A stretch of 64,000 bases of DNA from Kineothrix sp. MB12-C1 (GTDB lineage Bacteria; Bacillota; Clostridia; Lachnospirales; Lachnospiraceae), in NCBI RefSeq assembly GCF_030863805.1, contig NZ_CP132957.1, positions 3,844,001 through 3,908,000 of the forward strand. The letters are read 5' to 3'. Position numbers and translations under genes: made by a program. The notes under the pieces were generated by a model. It saw nothing but the letters and a program-made list of their open reading frames with translations. It had not been told where the DNA came from and ran no database searches. Shown in pieces: positions 63,346-64,000 of the stretch. The stretch's first letter is position 1; the number at the start of each line of letters is the position of its first letter.

Positions 63346-64000
63346 TATTTGCCTTGACGGTACTTGTTTTTCTTTTGTTGATTATGGCCAAGGGGATTTG
63401 GGATGAGAAAAGAAAAAAGGCTGAGTTTATTCGATGGCTTCATGAAAACTATGGAGCGCTTCCCAGGCAGACAGCACAGACCGTGGAAGATACCTCAAGG
63501 ATTGCCGGTTACTTTAAAAAGCACGGTAAGGAAGACTTTTGGATCGATGATATTACGTGGAATGATTTAAATATGGATGCCGTGTTCCGACAAATGAACT
63601 ACGCTTATTCTGCGGCAGGGGAGGAATATTTATATTATCTTCTGCGCAGTCCGAGGCAAAAAGTAGGAGAGCTTAAGCGGATGGAAGAGCACGTACGCAT
63701 TTTCATGGAGAATAAAGAGAGCCGAATACAATACCAGATATTTTTTGCAGAGGCGGGAAAGACTGGAAAGTATTCTATTTATGACTATTTGGACCATTTA
63801 GAGCTTCTCGGGGAGAGGAAAAATACTACTCATTATCTCGGGAACCTGCTCCTCTTAGCTTCTATAGTATTGATGTTTGCGTCAGTTCCTGTGGGTGTCA
63901 CTCTTTTACTGACTGTTATTTGTTGGAATATTATCACTTATTTTAGGGTAAAGGGTGAAATTGAACCTTATATTATAAGCTTCAGCTATATTCTGAGATT
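63333..64000 (+). CDS. Membrane-anchored MutS-like protein, 3'-truncated by window edge
   Basis: Open from ATG 63333 to the last base, at least 222 aa. An N-terminal membrane helix (about 2-19), a region beginning FWIDDITWNDLNMDAVFRQMN and AAGEEYLYYLLRSPRQ (about 70-115) and two more membrane segments (about 167-200) match the N-terminal part of membrane-associated MutS-family (MutS domain III/V) proteins common in Lachnospiraceae. The ATPase part lies beyond the window. It is unlikely to be a classical mismatch-repair MutS because that has no membrane helices. Confidence 0.8.
   Translation, partial: MEYIVFALTVLVFLLLIMAKGIWDEKRKKAEFIRWLHENYGALPRQTAQTVEDTSRIAGYFKKHGKEDFWIDDITWNDLNMDAVFRQMNYAYSAAGEEYLYYLLRSPRQKVGELKRMEEHVRIFMENKESRIQYQIFFAEAGKTGKYSIYDYLDHLELLGERKNTTHYLGNLLLLASIVLMFASVPVGVTLLLTVICWNIITYFRVKGEIEPYIISFSYILR

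Overview
The window looks like a chromosomal segment of a low-GC, endospore-forming member of the Clostridia, most likely the family Lachnospiraceae. This is an inference from several things seen in the sequence: spoIVA preceded by a sigma-E-like promoter, a tyrosine T-box leader, strong GGAGG ribosome binding sites, TTGACA/TATAAT promoters, the gene order ylxM-ffh-rpsP-khpA-rimM-trmD-rplS-lepB-ylqF-rnhB-ylqG-like-ylqH-like-yraN, and lipoprotein sugar-binding proteins next to MalF/MalG-type permeases. I saw no prophage, insertion sequence or CRISPR array. Almost all genes are on the plus strand; only tmcAL and prs are reversed.

1-11.9 kb: an accessory transport cluster. Three paralogous large solute-binding lipoproteins (the first cut by the window edge) surround a MalF/MalG permease pair, a HlyD-type adaptor with a very long coiled coil, and a small membrane protein with a MacB-like extracytoplasmic domain. 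No ATPase is encoded here. 11.9-17.7 kb: a bifunctional homocysteine methyltransferase/MTHF reductase, a tRNA-Gly(CCC) with two terminators, and a heterodimeric ABC exporter with one degenerate ATP site. 17.7-22.4 kb: tmcAL (reverse), pta-ackA for acetate and ATP formation, and yceD-like/rpmF.

22.5-34 kb: plsX-acpP-rnc-smc-ftsY, followed by ilvA, a YitT-type membrane protein, a GH25 muramidase and an AraC regulator that separate ftsY from ylxM-ffh. 34-45.2 kb: the translation/secretion block (ffh, rpsP, khpA, rimM, trmD fused to a GNAT domain, rplS, two lepB genes flanking ylqF, rnhB, FliK-like and FlhB-like proteins, yraN, pgeF). 45.4-48.7 kb: an OmpR-type regulator and an unusually large histidine kinase. 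48.7-56.5 kb: prs (reverse), a DUF512 radical-SAM protein, der, plsY, gpsA, and a MoxR-type ATPase with a VWA partner. 56.5-64 kb: T-box/tyrS, spoIVA, a nucleoside salvage group (purine nucleoside phosphorylase, cytidine deaminase, amidohydrolase), an MBL-fold hydrolase and the start of a membrane-anchored MutS-like protein that runs off the end.

The most interesting unexplained signal is non-coding. A family of small structured intergenic elements recurs at 45296-45385, 56894-56979 and, as a 3' half, 13872-13915. A short palindrome built on AACTGT/ACAGTT recurs just upstream of ffh, pgeF and gpsA and inside the 5' end of the MBL-hydrolase gene; one copy has both arms changed in a compensatory way. 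The import/export hybrid cluster at the left end is the best candidate for an undescribed protein system.
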